A stretch of 64,000 bases of DNA from Caulobacter sp. (GTDB lineage Bacteria; Pseudomonadota; Alphaproteobacteria; Caulobacterales; Caulobacteraceae), in NCBI GenBank assembly GCA_026225565.1, contig JAMFTA010000063.1, forward strand, positions 1 through 64,000, written 5' to 3'. Below, in pieces: positions 1-7,520 of this stretch. Each line of letters starts with the position of its first letter. The first letter of the stretch is position 1. Under the pieces are notes generated by a model. The model made no database searches. It saw only the letters and a list, made by a program, of their open reading frames with translations, and was not told the origin of the DNA. Both the position numbers and the translations under genes were made by a program.

Positions 1-247
1 CGCTCTCGCGCGCCATGCGGTCGCGCAGCTCGTACATGGCCTTGAACTTCCAGGTCGTATCCACATGCAGCAGCGGAAACGGCGGGGACGAAGGAAAGAA
101 GGCCTTGCGCGCCAGATGCAGCATCACCGCCGAATCCTTACCCACGGAATAGAGCATGACCGGCCGTTCAGCCTCCGACACCACCTCGCGCATAATGTGG
201 ATGCTTTCGGCCTCAAGCCGCTCCAGGTGGGTGAGATTTCGGGACAT
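1..247 (-). CDS. cysD: Sulfate adenylyltransferase subunit 2 (CysD), N-terminal part
   Basis: First 82 residues of the small subunit of ATP sulfurylase, which makes adenosine 5'-phosphosulfate from sulfate and ATP together with the GTPase CysN. The protein begins [20 protein letters not shown], and then shows the PP-loop [11 protein letters not shown] and the conserved stretch [12 protein letters not shown], both diagnostic of CysD/NodP. The gene runs off the left edge of the window, so the C-terminus and the expected cysN/cysC partner are not visible. The ATG at 245-247 has a weak GGAA upstream. It lies 78 bases downstream of, and on the same strand as, the SDR/ADH/metallo-hydrolase operon. 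Paralogous NodP is an alternative name. Confidence 0.93.
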   Translation of the reverse strand, partial: MSRNLTHLERLEAESIHIMREVVSEAERPVMLYSVGKDSAVMLHLARKAFFPSSPPFPLLHVDTTWKFKAMYELRDRMARES

Positions 248-270
248 TAAACAGAGCTTTCCATCATCCG

Positions 271-300
271 AACTGACGAAACCGGCGTCGGTCGTCAGTT
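271..300 (-). terminator. Hairpin between the metallo-hydrolase gene and cysD
   Basis: AACTGACGA at 271-279 pairs perfectly with TCGTCAGTT at 292-300, and CCG/CGG inside extends the stem. There is no T-run on either side, so it may be a transcript-end stabiliser, a factor-dependent terminator or part of the cysD leader, rather than a canonical intrinsic terminator. Confidence 0.4.
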
Positions 301-325
301 GGATCAACAAATCATTTTCTGCAGC

Positions 326-1585
326 TTAGGGCGTGGCTTGCTGCACCGCCAGCCGGCTTTCCGCGTCGGCGATCTCGGCTTTTAGCCACATCGTCTCGGA
401 CAGATTCGAGCCGCCGCTGGCCGTCAGCAGCTGCTTCAGTGCGGCGCCCTTAATCTCAAGGCAAGCGGCATGGGCGGGTTCGACGCCCAGCGCGATGTCG
501 AGCAGATGGAGGGCTTCCAGCGGTCGGCCGTCGTCGGCATGGGCGCGAGCGCGCGCCGCAAGCGCGTCGACGCCGCCAGCGAGCTCCACCAGATCGGGAT
601 GCACCGAGGACCGCGGCACGCCGTAGAGCGCTGTCGTGCCCTCCTCGTATCGGAACCAGCCGGCATATTCCTCCCAGATGGTCCTCACGGCCCAGCTGAC
701 CTTGCCGTGGAACTCACCGATCGTCAGTTCGGGCGGCAGAGCCACCTCGCGCATCAGCGTATGGACATCCTTGCCCGTGTTCATGCCTTGAAGCGTATAG
801 TCGCGCACCCAGGATACGGCCCCATACATTTTGGCGAGGGCGGCGGCGATGACCTCCTTGCCGACGATAGGGTCGCCATGGCCCGTGATCAGCAGCTTGG
901 GCTGAAGGGCGCGGACCTTATCCAACGACTTGAGATACTGCCGCACCGACCGCGGCTTGTCGCCGCGAATGGTGCATAGGAAGGGCATGGAGAGGAAAAC
1001 CGGGCCGAAGAGGTTGCCGGTGAAGGCGATCTCCTCGTCGGGAAGCCAGACGGTCAGGCCATCGGTGGTTTCGCCCTCCGGCGTGTGGATGACCTCGAAG
1101 CGCCGGCCGCCCTGCTCGAACCCGTAGCTGCGATCGACGATGATATCGGGCGTCACATCCGGGGGGGGCTTGGGCGTGCTTCCGCGCTTTAGGGTGTTGG
1201 CCCAAAGCTTGCCGCTGCGCGGACCGAAGAACGGCTGGAGCCGACGCATGTCGTCCCAATTCTCGTTGAAGCCGGGCCCGGCGATGATGACGGTCCCATC
1301 CTCCCGAAACTCGGGCACGCCGCCAAAATGGTCGGCATGGCTCTGGGTCAGGACGATGCGCCGAAGCGGGCCCGTGCGATGGGGCGCGAACAACGCCGCA
1401 TTACGCTCTGCGTTGTCCATGAAACCGGTGTTGACCAACAGGTCGCCGTCGCCGGTCGTCACCAGATAGGCGTTAGATATGTCTTTGGCCATGAAGACGA
1501 AGTCGGCGATGGACACCGCCTCTGTCTGGGCGTCGCCGGCACGAACCAGGCCGGCGAGGGCGGGCTTGTCTTCTACAGCGCTCAT
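326..1585 (-). CDS. MBL-fold metallo-hydrolase with alkylsulfatase dimerisation-like domain
   Basis: 419 residues. The N-terminal half is a metallo-beta-lactamase fold with the metal motif TQSHADHFGG (about residues 80-89), an EGETTDG segment near the second metal region and ITGHGDP. The C-terminal half (GMNTGKDVHTLMREV, VSWAVRTIWEEYAGWF, GTTALYGV) matches the dimerisation domain of SdsA/YjcS alkyl sulfatases, but the sterol-carrier-like third domain of those roughly 650-residue enzymes is absent. The first metal position is Gln81 instead of the usual His (QxHxDH rather than HxHxDH). The start overlaps the upstream dehydrogenase stop in an ATGA junction, so the genes are translationally coupled. 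A reading frame continuing further upstream is only a shadow of the dehydrogenase gene. Hydrolysis of a sulfate ester is plausible but unproven; lactonase or other hydrolase activity is possible. Confidence 0.85.
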   Translation of the reverse strand: MSAVEDKPALAGLVRAGDAQTEAVSIADFVFMAKDISNAYLVTTGDGDLLVNTGFMDNAERNAALFAPHRTGPLRRIVLTQSHADHFGGVPEFREDGTVIIAGPGFNENWDDMRRLQPFFGPRSGKLWANTLKRGSTPKPPPDVTPDIIVDRSYGFEQGGRRFEVIHTPEGETTDGLTVWLPDEEIAFTGNLFGPVFLSMPFLCTIRGDKPRSVRQYLKSLDKVRALQPKLLITGHGDPIVGKEVIAAALAKMYGAVSWVRDYTLQGMNTGKDVHTLMREVALPPELTIGEFHGKVSWAVRTIWEEYAGWFRYEEGTTALYGVPRSSVHPDLVELAGGVDALAARARAHADDGRPLEALHLLDIALGVEPAHAACLEIKGAALKQLLTASGGSNLSETMWLKAEIADAESRLAVQQATP

Positions 1586-2616
1586 GTAGCCGCCCCTTCG
1601 AATTCGATCATCACCTTGGCCGATTGCGGCGTGGCGGCGATCTCCAGTCCCTCCAGGACCCGTTCGAACGGAAGTTTGTGGCTGATCAGGCCGGCGATCT
1701 TGTCCTTCAGGCGCGACATGGCGGCGATAACCTCGGGCATCTCGGTTGGATATCCCACGGCCGTGGTGATTGTCATCTCGGTGGTCAGCATCGGCCCCGC
1801 CGGCAATTCGATGGGTTGCAAATAGGCCGCAGTGATGACGTAACGGGCGCGCCGCTTGGCCAGCGCCACCACGTCGGCGAGGATCTTCGGGCCGCCGGCG
1901 GCGTCGATATAGGCGTCGGTTCCCGCCTTCTCTCGGCCAAAGACCATTTCGGCGCCGTGAATCTGTTTGATGCGAGCAGGGACGTCCTCGCGGGATGGAT
2001 TGACGGTATGGGCGCCGAGGGAGCGGGCGCGCTCCAGCCGTTCGTCCGAGAGATCGAGAGCGATCACGTCCTTGCAACCACGATCCACCGCCCAAAGGAC
2101 CATGCCGAGGCCGATAGGGCCGCAGCCGAAGATGACAATCTTGTCGCCGGCCTTGGCGTCGGCGCGGTTGACGCCGTGAAGGGCGACCGCGAGGGGCTCG
2201 CACATCGCGGCGATCTCATATGAAATGCCTTCGGGAATGGGGAGGAGGTTGTGGTTGAGGCGCCCCTCGCGGACCAGTAGCTCCTGGGTGAAGGCCCCTT
2301 CGGGGCCTCCGCTGCCGATAAAGCTCACCGTGTTCATCGGATTTACGATCACCGCCTGGCCCATCTTGAGCCCCTGGACCTCGCTGCCGACGAACATCAC
2401 CTCGCCCGCGCCTTCGTGACCTAAGGGCGTAAGCTTGCCGGGCCCCGGGATGCCGCCGTTCTTTATATAGGACAGGTCGCTGCCGCAGATGCCGCAGGCC
2501 TTCATTTTCACAACCACGTCCATTGGGCCGGGATCCGGTCGCTGGTAGGGGTCGAGCCGGACATCGCCGACGCCGTGAATGTTGAGAAGGTGCATAGGTT
2601 GCTGCTCGCCGATCAC
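1582..2616 (-). CDS. Zinc-type alcohol dehydrogenase family protein (MDR)
   Basis: 344-residue medium-chain dehydrogenase/reductase. The catalytic zinc region is visible as CGICGSD (41-47) and GHEGAGE (66-72), and the nucleotide fold as FGCGPIGLGMV. The four-cysteine structural zinc lobe normally found between the GHE motif and the Rossmann fold is absent: the segment reads QAVIVNPMNTVSFIGSGGPEG without the cysteines. Such MDR proteins oxidise secondary alcohols or polyols with NAD(P). It overlaps the SDR gene upstream by four bases (ATGA) and the metallo-hydrolase downstream by four, giving a tight three-gene operon read from a promoter near 3.4-3.5 kb. Met8 is an alternative start. The substrate is unknown. 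Confidence 0.88.
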   Translation of the reverse strand: MIGEQQPMHLLNIHGVGDVRLDPYQRPDPGPMDVVVKMKACGICGSDLSYIKNGGIPGPGKLTPLGHEGAGEVMFVGSEVQGLKMGQAVIVNPMNTVSFIGSGGPEGAFTQELLVREGRLNHNLLPIPEGISYEIAAMCEPLAVALHGVNRADAKAGDKIVIFGCGPIGLGMVLWAVDRGCKDVIALDLSDERLERARSLGAHTVNPSREDVPARIKQIHGAEMVFGREKAGTDAYIDAAGGPKILADVVALAKRRARYVITAAYLQPIELPAGPMLTTEMTITTAVGYPTEMPEVIAAMSRLKDKIAGLISHKLPFERVLEGLEIAATPQSAKVMIEFEGAAT

Positions 2617-3395
2617 ATCGGTCGAACCATGTAGCCGCCGTCGACGGTGATCGTCTCGCCGGTCAAAAAGGACGATGCGTCGCTCGCCAGAAAGGCGCCG
2701 AGCCCTTCGAAGTCGGCAGGATAGCCGGCGCGGCCGATGGGCGTGCGCTGAGCGAACATCTCGATCACGTGGTCCGCTCCAGCCATCATGCCGGTGACGA
2801 TGAATCCGGGCGCGATCGTATTGGCGCGGATGCCGTATTTACCGAACTCCACCGCCATACCGCGGATGATCGCGCCGAGCGCGCCCTTGGAGGCGGCGTA
2901 GTTCTGGCGGCCGGGCAGGCCCTGAAACATGGAGAGGCTGCCGCAGCCCACCAGGCTGCCGCCCGGCTTCCCCGCGTCGGCGCGCTTGACCATGGCGCGG
3001 GCGCCCTCGCGCAGAGTGAAAAACGTGCCGTGGAGATTGAGGTTGAGCAGGTCGTGCCATTCCTCGGTGGGCATATCCAACAAGGCGTGTTGCTTGGCCG
3101 AACGCCCCGAATTGGCGAAGACGCAATCGACCCGCCCGAAATCGGCGATCAGCGCGCCATAGCCGTCGATCACATTCTGTTCGCCTGTCACATCGATAGA
3201 ATAGGTTTCGACACGGCCAGCGCCGGCTTTGAGCAGGTCCGCCTTGGCTTCGGCGTTCTTCTCGGCGTTGCGCGCCCAGATGGCGATGTCGCCGCCCATT
3301 TTGGCGACGCCGCGCGCGAAGCCCAAGCCGATGCCGCTGTTGCCGCCAGTGACGAGCGTCACCTTGCCGGTGCAGTCGAAAAGAGCGTTACCCAT
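2613..3395 (-). CDS. SDR family NAD(P)-dependent oxidoreductase
   Basis: 260-residue classical short-chain dehydrogenase. The coenzyme motif TGGNSGIG is at 16-23, catalytic Tyr166 and Lys170 lie in YAASK, and Ser153 sits 13 residues before the Tyr. The usual NNAG is replaced by FANSG. The C-terminal TGETITVDGGY is typical. It is first in a reverse operon with an MDR dehydrogenase and an alkylsulfatase-like hydrolase, and is divergent from an AraC regulator that probably controls it. The likely role is interconversion of a hydroxyl and keto group on a catabolic intermediate. Confidence 0.93.
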   Translation of the reverse strand: MGNALFDCTGKVTLVTGGNSGIGLGFARGVAKMGGDIAIWARNAEKNAEAKADLLKAGAGRVETYSIDVTGEQNVIDGYGALIADFGRVDCVFANSGRSAKQHALLDMPTEEWHDLLNLNLHGTFFTLREGARAMVKRADAGKPGGSLVGCGSLSMFQGLPGRQNYAASKGALGAIIRGMAVEFGKYGIRANTIAPGFIVTGMMAGADHVIEMFAQRTPIGRAGYPADFEGLGAFLASDASSFLTGETITVDGGYMVRPM

Positions 3396-3542
3396 GCGTC
3401 CCCTCCTGAGGGCTGCCGCCTATTGGCGTGTCGGCGGCGAATGTCCGCCACAGCGGGGGGGCGCGGCAATCGACCAGACTATCGCTATTGGGACGTTTTA
3501 CTGACAAATGGCCAAAGAGTATTGGGCGCCCGGAGAAGACCC
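3396..3542. promoter_or_regulatory. Divergent promoter region for the SDR operon and araC-type gene
   Basis: 147 bases between two divergent starts. It is noticeably more AT-rich near 3480-3520 than the flanking genes and must hold both promoters and probably the AraC operator. No convincing -10/-35 pair or direct-repeat operator could be assigned by eye. GGAGAAG at about 3531-3537 is the ribosome-binding site of the regulator. Confidence 0.45.
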
Positions 3543-4412
3543 ATGGATGAGGAGACCTATGCGGCGGCGGCGTTCGAGGCCGAATTGGTTACCCCGCTCG
3601 CCACTGCGCGCGTGGTGGATTTTCTGGTCGACAAGCCCACAAACCGCGTCTTCCTTCGCCAGGATTGCTATTGGCTCGACATGTGTCTGACGCCGCGGCC
3701 GCAAAAGGTGCGCGGCTGCTACAGCGAGCGGTGGGGACCGCATCGGTACGAGCGGCTTGGGGAGATATTCTTCGTGCCGCCGGGAGAGGCGCTTCACATT
3801 CTCAGCGATGTCGGCGGGCGCCAAACGTCCATCGTCTGTGAAATTCGTGGGGATGCCGTCGATCGCTGGCTGGACGGGGGGATCGAATGGACCGATCGGC
3901 GGCTCTCGGCCAGCCTCGACATCGCACATCCCTACATCCGATCCTGCCTGAACCGGCTTGTCGAGGAAGTGCGCCATCCGGGATCTGGCGGCGCAGTCCT
4001 TGCGGAAATGGTGGTGGCGCAACTCGCCATTGAGGTCGCACGCTACTGTCAGGCCATCGCCGAAGGACCGATCAGCGGCGGGCTCTCATCTTGGCGCCTG
4101 CGCCGCATCGACGAGCGACTGCAGGAGGTTGGGCCTTCTCCCTCCCTGAAGCTTCTGGCGGAGCTGTGCAACATCTCGGTCCGGCAGTTGACCCGCGGCT
4201 TTCGTAGCAGCCGGGGCTGCTCAATCGGGGATCATATCGCCCAGACGAGGATTGAGCTCGCCAAGCGGCAACTGGCCTCTGACCAGAGCATCAAGGAAAT
4301 TGCGTTCGGGCTCGGCTTCGCTTCGCCATCCAGTTTTTCATACGCCTTCCGCCGCGCCACCGGCGCCGCTCCGCTTCAATTTCGTCAACGTCAATATCGC
4401 GAGCGGGGCTGA
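3543..4412 (+). CDS. AraC family transcriptional regulator
   Basis: 289 residues from an ATG preceded by GGAGAAG at good spacing. The last 100 residues form a double helix-turn-helix of the AraC/XylS family: LKLLAELCNISVRQLTRGFR then IKEIAFGLGFASPSSFSYAF and the closing RRATGAAPLQFR. The N-terminal 170 residues are a cupin-like sensor region (EIFFVPPGEALH). The frame stays open far upstream into the SDR gene, but that part is antisense shadow. It is divergent from the SDR operon and followed after 104 bases by the sulfotransferase, so it may control both. Confidence 0.93.
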   Translation: MDEETYAAAAFEAELVTPLATARVVDFLVDKPTNRVFLRQDCYWLDMCLTPRPQKVRGCYSERWGPHRYERLGEIFFVPPGEALHILSDVGGRQTSIVCEIRGDAVDRWLDGGIEWTDRRLSASLDIAHPYIRSCLNRLVEEVRHPGSGGAVLAEMVVAQLAIEVARYCQAIAEGPISGGLSSWRLRRIDERLQEVGPSPSLKLLAELCNISVRQLTRGFRSSRGCSIGDHIAQTRIELAKRQLASDQSIKEIAFGLGFASPSSFSYAFRRATGAAPLQFRQRQYRERG

Positions 4413-4516
4413 GACCTTGTGGCCCTACAGATAGTATGCGTCCCGATGGCGCAAGTCATGCGCGTTGGCGCGACGGCGCTTGCTGCCCATGATGAGAAAA
4501 AATAGGGAGAAGCGCC

Positions 4517-5668
4517 ATGAATACGCCTCTGGTCGCCGATGCATTGATCGAGCAAGCCACAAAAGCGACTGGCCTCGATCGGTTCGATTCCGACTCTTGG
4601 CGAGAAGGCTTGGATATCCTGGTCTCGGATCTCAATGGGGCCGGCTTGTCGGAGAGCGGCCAAGCGCGCGCCCAGGCCAACATGGTCGAGTTGCTCGGCA
4701 ATCGGCTGAAGACCACCGACTATCTTTCCCGGCGGCACGAACTTCTAGATCGCCCGGTCGAGCGCCCGGTCTTCGTATTCGGCATCCCCCGCACGGGGAC
4801 GACGCTGCTGAGCAACCTCCTCGCCTGCGATCCGGCGCGGCGGTCGCCTTTGACCTGGGAGATCGACGATCCGGTTCCGCCGGCGACGTCTGCGACGCTG
4901 AAGAGCGATCCACGCGCCATCGCCAGGCTGGAACAGGAGAAGGCTATGCTCGCGGCGCGGCCCGAAATGGCCAAATACTATCGCAACTCGGCCGTCTACC
5001 CCAATGAGTGCATCTTCTTCATGGCGCACGACTTCAAGGCGCTGGCCCTTGAGTCCCGCGGCAAGCTGCCCAACTATCGGGACTGGCTGTTCTCCACGGA
5101 CATGACTTCGGCCTACGCCTATCACAAGCGCTTCCTGCAGCTGTTGCAGGCGGATGCGCCCGGCGTCTGGAACCTGAAGATGCCCAGTCACAGCCTGTGG
5201 CTCGACACCATCAAGAAAATCTACCCCGACGCCCGCCTCGTCTGGACCCATCGCGATCCCTTCACCGCGATGGGGAGCTTCTGCTCGATCATCTCCCTTG
5301 CCCATATGGGTTTCACCGGGCGCGTCGATACTGAATGGCTCCGTGAGAACTGCACCTTCCAGGCCGTCGAACACGCCAACCGCGTCATGGACTATCGGGA
5401 GCGTCGGGGCGAGGACAGCATGATCGACGTGCATTACGCCGACCTCACGGTCGACCCGATCGGCACGATGCGCCGGCTCTACGCCGGATTGGGCGATGAT
5501 TTCATGCCGGAGACCGAGGCGGCCATGCGCGCCTGGCTAGACGAAAATCCGCAGAGCAAGTTCGGCAAGCACGAATACGCCCTGGAAAAGTACGGTCTGT
5601 CGGTGGATCAACTGGCGCCCAAGTTTGAGCGCTACCTGTCACGCTATGATGTTGCGCGGGAGGGCTAA
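4517..5668 (+). CDS. Sulfotransferase family protein
   Basis: 383 residues. PAPS-dependent sulfotransferase fold: 5'-phosphosulfate loop FGIPRTGTTLLSN (PRTGTT at 91-96) and 3'-phosphate region ARLVWTHRDPFTAMGSF. Proteins of this cytosolic type move a sulfuryl group from PAPS to a hydroxyl on a small molecule, lipid or sterol. An RBS (AGGGAGAAG) precedes the ATG. The VOC gene follows three bases after the stop, so the two are co-transcribed. Together with cysD (PAPS supply) and an alkylsulfatase-like hydrolase within 5 kb, it suggests sulfate-ester chemistry in this locus. The acceptor is unknown. Confidence 0.88.
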   Translation: MNTPLVADALIEQATKATGLDRFDSDSWREGLDILVSDLNGAGLSESGQARAQANMVELLGNRLKTTDYLSRRHELLDRPVERPVFVFGIPRTGTTLLSNLLACDPARRSPLTWEIDDPVPPATSATLKSDPRAIARLEQEKAMLAARPEMAKYYRNSAVYPNECIFFMAHDFKALALESRGKLPNYRDWLFSTDMTSAYAYHKRFLQLLQADAPGVWNLKMPSHSLWLDTIKKIYPDARLVWTHRDPFTAMGSFCSIISLAHMGFTGRVDTEWLRENCTFQAVEHANRVMDYRERRGEDSMIDVHYADLTVDPIGTMRRLYAGLGDDFMPETEAAMRAWLDENPQSKFGKHEYALEKYGLSVDQLAPKFERYLSRYDVAREG

Positions 5669-5671
5669 GCC

Positions 5672-6139
5672 ATGATCACGGGACGCCACTATCAAAATGC
5701 CTATGTGACGCGCAACGTCGACAAGGCCGTCGCCGAGTTCAAGGAGCGGGCCGACGTTCGCACGGTGATAGAAGCCGAGGTTTCGGTTCAGCTTTGGACG
5801 CCCAAGGGCGAAGGCGCGGGCGTGCAGAAACTGGCCTTCATCTGGGTCGAGGACCTGAACGTCGAGCTGATCCAGCCTATCGATGGCGAGGCGCTCGCCC
5901 TCTTCCGGGACGCCTTGCCCGATGACGACCGACTGGCCTTCCACCATGTTTGCCATTTCATCGACGATTGGGACGCGTTCATGGCCAAGGTCGAGCAGCA
6001 GCCTTACCCCATCGTGCTCAAGGGGGGCACGCCAGGCGTGTTGGAGTTCGTCTATCTCGATACGCGGCCCTGGCTGGGCCATTATCTTGAATACGCCTGG
6101 ATGCTCCCGCAACGCTGGGCGGCGATGGGCGGACGCTGA
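5672..6139 (+). CDS. VOC (glyoxalase/dioxygenase-fold) family protein
   Basis: 155 residues with the vicinal-oxygen-chelate pattern: an N-terminal beta strand bearing HYQNAYVT, a central FHHVCHFIDDW with candidate metal histidines, and a terminal LEFVYLDT...GHYLEY. Members include glyoxalases, epimerases and extradiol-type enzymes. Methylmalonyl-CoA-epimerase-like or ring-opening roles would fit a catabolic locus, but the function cannot be fixed. Coupled to the sulfotransferase (start three bases after its stop). Its stop directly abuts the stop of the convergent CoA racemase gene with no gap. Confidence 0.8.
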   Translation: MITGRHYQNAYVTRNVDKAVAEFKERADVRTVIEAEVSVQLWTPKGEGAGVQKLAFIWVEDLNVELIQPIDGEALALFRDALPDDDRLAFHHVCHFIDDWDAFMAKVEQQPYPIVLKGGTPGVLEFVYLDTRPWLGHYLEYAWMLPQRWAAMGGR

Positions 6140-7243
6140 TCAGCGCAGACGCCAATCCGCCGCCACCGCCTCGCCATCCCGTTTCGGCTGGATCGCCCCC
6201 GGCGTCCGGGAAAAACGAGGGACCGGCGCAACCTGCTTGACGCCCCCGTGAGACACATAAACGGCGCGTTCGGCCAGGTGGGGATGAAGGGGCGCCTCGG
6301 AGAGGGGAACCACCGGCGCAAAGCAGGCGTCGCTCCCCTCCATGAGCGCGCACCATTCGTCCGAGGTGCGAGCGGCGAATATCTTGGCCAAGAGCTCACA
6401 GTCCTCTGGCCAACGCGATACGTCGTGCTGCCGGTCGAGGAGTTCGCTGGGCGCCCCGATCCGGGCGAGCAGCTGCGCGTAGAAGTGCGGCTCGATCGGA
6501 CCGATCGCGATTTCCTTGCCGTCGGCGCAGAGATAACAGCGATAGAACGGGGCTGCTCCTCCAAGCATGTTCGACTCGCGCTCCATCGAAATCCGACCTG
6601 CCGGCCCTTGACCCGCGAACATGCTCATCAGCGAGGAGACGCCGTCCACCATCGCCGCATCGACCACCTGACCCTTGCCCGATCGCTCGCGCTCCCACAG
6701 CGCCGCCATCGTGCCGAAGGCCAGAAGCATAGACCCACCGCCAAAATCGCCCACCAGGTTCAGCGGCGGCATGGCCGGCTCGCCCGGCCGGCCCATGGCG
6801 GCGAGGGCGCCGGTGAGGGCGATGTAGTTGAGGTCGTGGCCGGCCGCCTTGGCTAACGGCCCGGTCTGTCCCCAACCGGTTATCCGGGCAAAAATCAGGC
6901 GGGGATTGCGTGCCAGGAGCACATCGGGGCCAAGCCCCAGACGCTCCATCGTCCCTGGACGAAAGCCTTCGATCACGACGTCGGCGTGATCGACGATTTC
7001 AAGACATCGGGCGACGCCGGCCTCGCTCCGCAAATTGAGCGCGAGGGTGGCGCGGCCGCGATCGACCACCGGATTGGGCCAGCCGTTGCCACCCTCGCGA
7101 TCGATCCGGATGACATCGGCGCCCAGGTCGGAAAACAGCATCGCGCAATGGGGACCGGGCCCGATCCCGACGAATTCGACCACACGCAGACCGCTGAGCG
7201 GACCGCCGCCGCCCATCGCGCCATTCGGCGGCGTCCCGGTCAC
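6140..7243 (-). CDS. CaiB/BaiF CoA-transferase family protein, alpha-methylacyl-CoA racemase type
   Basis: 367 residues. It shows the AMACR signature GHDLNYIALTGAL (His136) and NLVGDFGGG (Asp166). The 30-residue spacing of this His/Asp pair matches the catalytic pair known for mycobacterial AMACR, favouring racemisation of 2-methyl-branched acyl-CoAs over CoA transfer. PLSGLRVVEFVGIGPGPH is the usual N-terminus. Met10 is an alternative start. It is divergent from an acyl-CoA dehydrogenase, a pairing expected in side-chain or branched fatty-acid (steroid/isoprenoid) beta-oxidation, where only the 2S isomer is oxidised. Confidence 0.9.
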   Translation of the reverse strand: MTGTPPNGAMGGGGPLSGLRVVEFVGIGPGPHCAMLFSDLGADVIRIDREGGNGWPNPVVDRGRATLALNLRSEAGVARCLEIVDHADVVIEGFRPGTMERLGLGPDVLLARNPRLIFARITGWGQTGPLAKAAGHDLNYIALTGALAAMGRPGEPAMPPLNLVGDFGGGSMLLAFGTMAALWERERSGKGQVVDAAMVDGVSSLMSMFAGQGPAGRISMERESNMLGGAAPFYRCYLCADGKEIAIGPIEPHFYAQLLARIGAPSELLDRQHDVSRWPEDCELLAKIFAARTSDEWCALMEGSDACFAPVVPLSEAPLHPHLAERAVYVSHGGVKQVAPVPRFSRTPGAIQPKRDGEAVAADWRLR

Positions 7244-7520
7244 TCGCCCGTCCCTTCAACCGCGCACTTCGAAGCAAAAGCTCCGGAGATCTGGACGATG
7301 GGATGCTCGATGCCGAGCCGGCCGGTGAAACGCGTGCAAAATCCCATAACGATCTTTCGGTTAGTCTCCTCGCCAGCACGGCGAGGCAATGCCTACTCGG
7401 CAAGGGTGATTGGGTAGCATGATGCTTGTCAACACACGGCCGCGAATACGGTGCGCAGGATTGACGGCTCGGCCAAAGATACGCGATGACCGGCCAGCCA
7501 ACCTTAGACCAACGGGTACT
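7244..7520. other. Divergent intergenic region, CoA racemase / acyl-CoA dehydrogenase
   Basis: 277 bases, taking the dehydrogenase start at 7521. It must hold two divergent promoters. No open frame with a ribosome-binding site, no clear inverted repeat and no RNA gene was seen. The dehydrogenase frame stays open upstream to a TTG at 7410, but that extension lacks the family's N-terminal pattern. Confidence 0.5.

Noticed and set aside
2769-3542. Long N-terminal extension of the AraC regulator
   Set aside because: It is antisense to the SDR gene and has no family similarity; the ATG at 3543 has a good ribosome-binding site.
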